A stretch of DNA of 5,827 bases from Pontiellaceae bacterium. Its GTDB lineage: Bacteria > Verrucomicrobiota > Kiritimatiellia > Kiritimatiellales > Tichowtungiaceae. The notes under the pieces were generated by a model. That model worked only from the letters and a program-made list of their open reading frames with translations. It was not told the origin of the DNA and ran no database searches. The stretch is from contig JALOTS010000150.1 in the NCBI GenBank assembly GCA_025457785.1, forward strand, positions 1 to 5,827, read 5' to 3'. Both the position numbers and the translations under genes were made by a program. This document shows positions 4,985 through 5,827 of the stretch, in pieces; position 1 is the first letter of the stretch, and each line of letters begins with the position of its first letter.

Positions 4985-5013
4985 AGGCTATCACTTGACG
5001 TGAATCGGGTCAA
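4985..5013 (-). promoter_or_regulatory. Probable sigma70-type promoter of tRNA-Pro
   Basis: On the minus strand TTGACC (5013-5008, 5 of 6 -35 bases) is separated by exactly 17 bases from TAGCCT (4990-4985). Transcription would begin about 12 bases before the tRNA 5' end. The spacer and -35 also hold an inverted pair TTGAC (4995-4999) / GTCAA (5009-5013), which may be incidental. Confidence 0.55.
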
Positions 5014-5024
5014 CGCGAGATTAC

Positions 5025-5055
5025 TCATTTGCGAAATGAATTTCCCGAATTTCCC
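5025..5055. repeat. Short palindrome plus tandem 9-base repeat upstream of tRNA-Pro
   Basis: TCATTT-GCG-AAATGA (5025-5039) is a perfect inverted repeat. It overlaps the first of two adjacent copies of GAATTTCCC (5038-5046 and 5047-5055). The block lies about 12 bases upstream of the tRNA-Pro -35 box, in non-coding DNA, so it may be an upstream control element. No known site is recognised. Confidence 0.45.
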
Positions 5056-5071
5056 AAGACGATCAAAGGAT

Positions 5072-5095
5072 CGGATTTCTGCACAAATCCGTTTT
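5072..5095 (+). repeat. Small hairpin with T4 tail
   Basis: CGGATTT (5072-5078) and AAATCCG (5085-5091) form a perfect 7-base-pair stem with a 6-base loop, followed by TTTT on the plus strand. No plus-strand gene ends here, so a terminator role is doubtful. It is one of three inverted repeats in the spacer between the gene at 5170 and tRNA-Pro. Confidence 0.4.
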
Positions 5096-5109
5096 GCAGC
5101 GCTAAAGTC

Positions 5110-5135
5110 AGGGAAATGAACGTCTTCATTTCCCT
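5110..5135 (-). terminator. Probable terminator hairpin after the TapB/DOMON-like gene
   Basis: AGGGAAATGAA (5110-5120) and TTCATTTCCCT (5125-5135) form a perfect 11-base-pair stem around a 4-base loop. It begins about 35 bases after the stop at 5170. The downstream T-run is weak (TGACTTTAG on the minus strand). It probably ends or protects the 3' end of that transcript, though it is AT-rich and not a strong terminator. Confidence 0.55.
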
Positions 5136-5169
5136 TTGCATCCATTCTTCTGCGCAACCGAACGGGTTT

Positions 5170-5827
5170 TCAGGGCGAAACGAACCGGAAAAGTTCCGTC
5201 AATGTCCCGTCGCCAAGATCCATCCCGCAGGCGACTTCGTCGAGGGTTACCTGTGCCGGCACCTGATCGACGGGGAGTTTGACTTCCAGTACGCCGCAGG
5301 ACAGAACTGCTTCAAGGCCGCTGACCGCCTCTCCATCGGTCATTCCGTAGAGAACCGATCCGCTGGTCCACAGGTCAACGGTATGCCGGTTGTCGCCGTC
5401 GCGATAGCTCAGGCGGAGTTTGAAATAGACCAGCACGGTGTCGGATACGCTGAACGGACAGCCGTTCAGCAGCAGGGCGATATTGTTTCCGCTCAGCGCT
5501 GCGGCGACTTCCTGTGTCACCGATGCATAGCTGAACGCGATACGCGGAATATCCGTCCAATCATCCGCCGAGCCGTCCACTGTAATCGCCGCCTGCGGCA
5601 TCGATTCCGTAACAACCATCTGCTCCACGCTACCGGGGCTTCCCATCGGGGCAGACGACGGAGCGGGCGGTTCATAGGAAGTCAATTCCCAAAGCTCCCC
5701 ATCCTGAAGCCGCTTGACCAAGCCGACATTCTCGGCATACCAAGCGATCTCCGAAGAAGCATGCCCGTTGAATGTCGCGGTTGCGATCACTTTCCAGCAA
5801 TCGTAGGATCCTGCAGGCACCGCAACT
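5170..5827 (-). CDS. C-terminal part of a probable exported protein with TapB/DUF3108-like and CBM9/DOMON-like domains; 5' end outside window
   Basis: The frame is open from the window edge to a TGA at 5172-5170, giving about 218 visible residues. The first roughly 50 (VPAGSYDCWKV, IAWYAENVGLVKRL, ELWELTSY) have the look of the end of a TapB/DUF3108-type domain, in which a VPAG-(S/T)-(F/Y)-(D)-C strand is followed by a WYA-x-x-VGLVK strand. A linker rich in Pro, Ser and Ala (PPAPSSAPMGSPG, about 5670-5630) leads to a second segment that opens ITVDGSADDWTDIPRIAF (about 5585-5530). This is typical of CBM9/DOMON-like beta-sandwich modules on secreted proteins of Verrucomicrobiota-type bacteria. 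A GTG at 5820 is not a real start, as the domain is already under way. No signal peptide can be seen because the N-terminus is missing. Function unknown; domain calls are from motif pattern only. Confidence 0.7.
   Translation of the reverse strand, partial: VAVPAGSYDCWKVIATATFNGHASSEIAWYAENVGLVKRLQDGELWELTSYEPPAPSSAPMGSPGSVEQMVVTESMPQAAITVDGSADDWTDIPRIAFSYASVTQEVAAALSGNNIALLLNGCPFSVSDTVLVYFKLRLSYRDGDNRHTVDLWTSGSVLYGMTDGEAVSGLEAVLSCGVLEVKLPVDQVPAQVTLDEVACGMDLGDGTLTELFRFVSP

Overview
The window looks like a chromosomal segment of an anaerobic or oxygen-sensitive bacterium. A Verrucomicrobiota-type lineage (Kiritimatiellia or Lentisphaeria style) is my best guess. It rests on the exported BspA-like leucine-rich repeat protein with its N-terminal 'TITITGYTG...VVIPDTINDLPVT' module, on the exported protein with a 'VDGSADDW' domain, and on the set of rubredoxin, rubrerythrin and flavoredoxin-like proteins. 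No rRNA or other marker fixes the phylum, so this is inference.

Layout. Bases 1-1133 (minus strand) hold the N-terminal 377 codons of a secreted leucine-rich repeat protein whose 3' end lies outside the window. A divergent intergenic region (1134-1454) carries a hairpin just upstream of that gene's ribosome binding site, a copy of a dispersed repeat, and a possible promoter for the next gene. On the plus strand follow a 52-residue rubredoxin (1455-1613) with a strong intrinsic terminator, tRNA-Arg(UCU) (1876-1952) and alanine racemase (2003-3097). Bases 3098-3264 are non-coding, with the second copy of the dispersed repeat and a GC-rich palindrome. The rest reads leftward on the minus strand: rubrerythrin (3265-3843) and a flavin reductase-like protein (3850-4380) form a tight two-gene operon. 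Upstream of it are a small ribbon-helix-helix protein (4548-4727) with its own terminator, tRNA-Pro(GGG) (4889-4965) with a recognisable promoter, a hairpin-rich spacer (4966-5169), and the C-terminal part of an exported-type protein with a TapB/DUF3108-like segment and a CBM9/DOMON-like domain (5170-5827).

How the genes fit together. Rubredoxin, rubrerythrin and the flavin reductase-like protein are the usual parts of an oxygen and peroxide reduction chain in anaerobes: flavin reductase passes electrons to rubredoxin, and rubredoxin to rubrerythrin, which reduces H2O2. The flavin reductase-like protein ends in the linker that, in high-molecular-weight rubredoxins (Hrb), leads into a C-terminal rubredoxin domain. 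Here that domain is absent, and a free rubredoxin lies about 2.2 kb away on the other strand. Alanine racemase supplies D-alanine for peptidoglycan. The other genes appear unrelated to this chain.

I found no clear case of an undescribed system. The observations most worth follow-up are the split Hrb arrangement and the dispersed non-coding repeat at 1248-1270 and 3158-3180.
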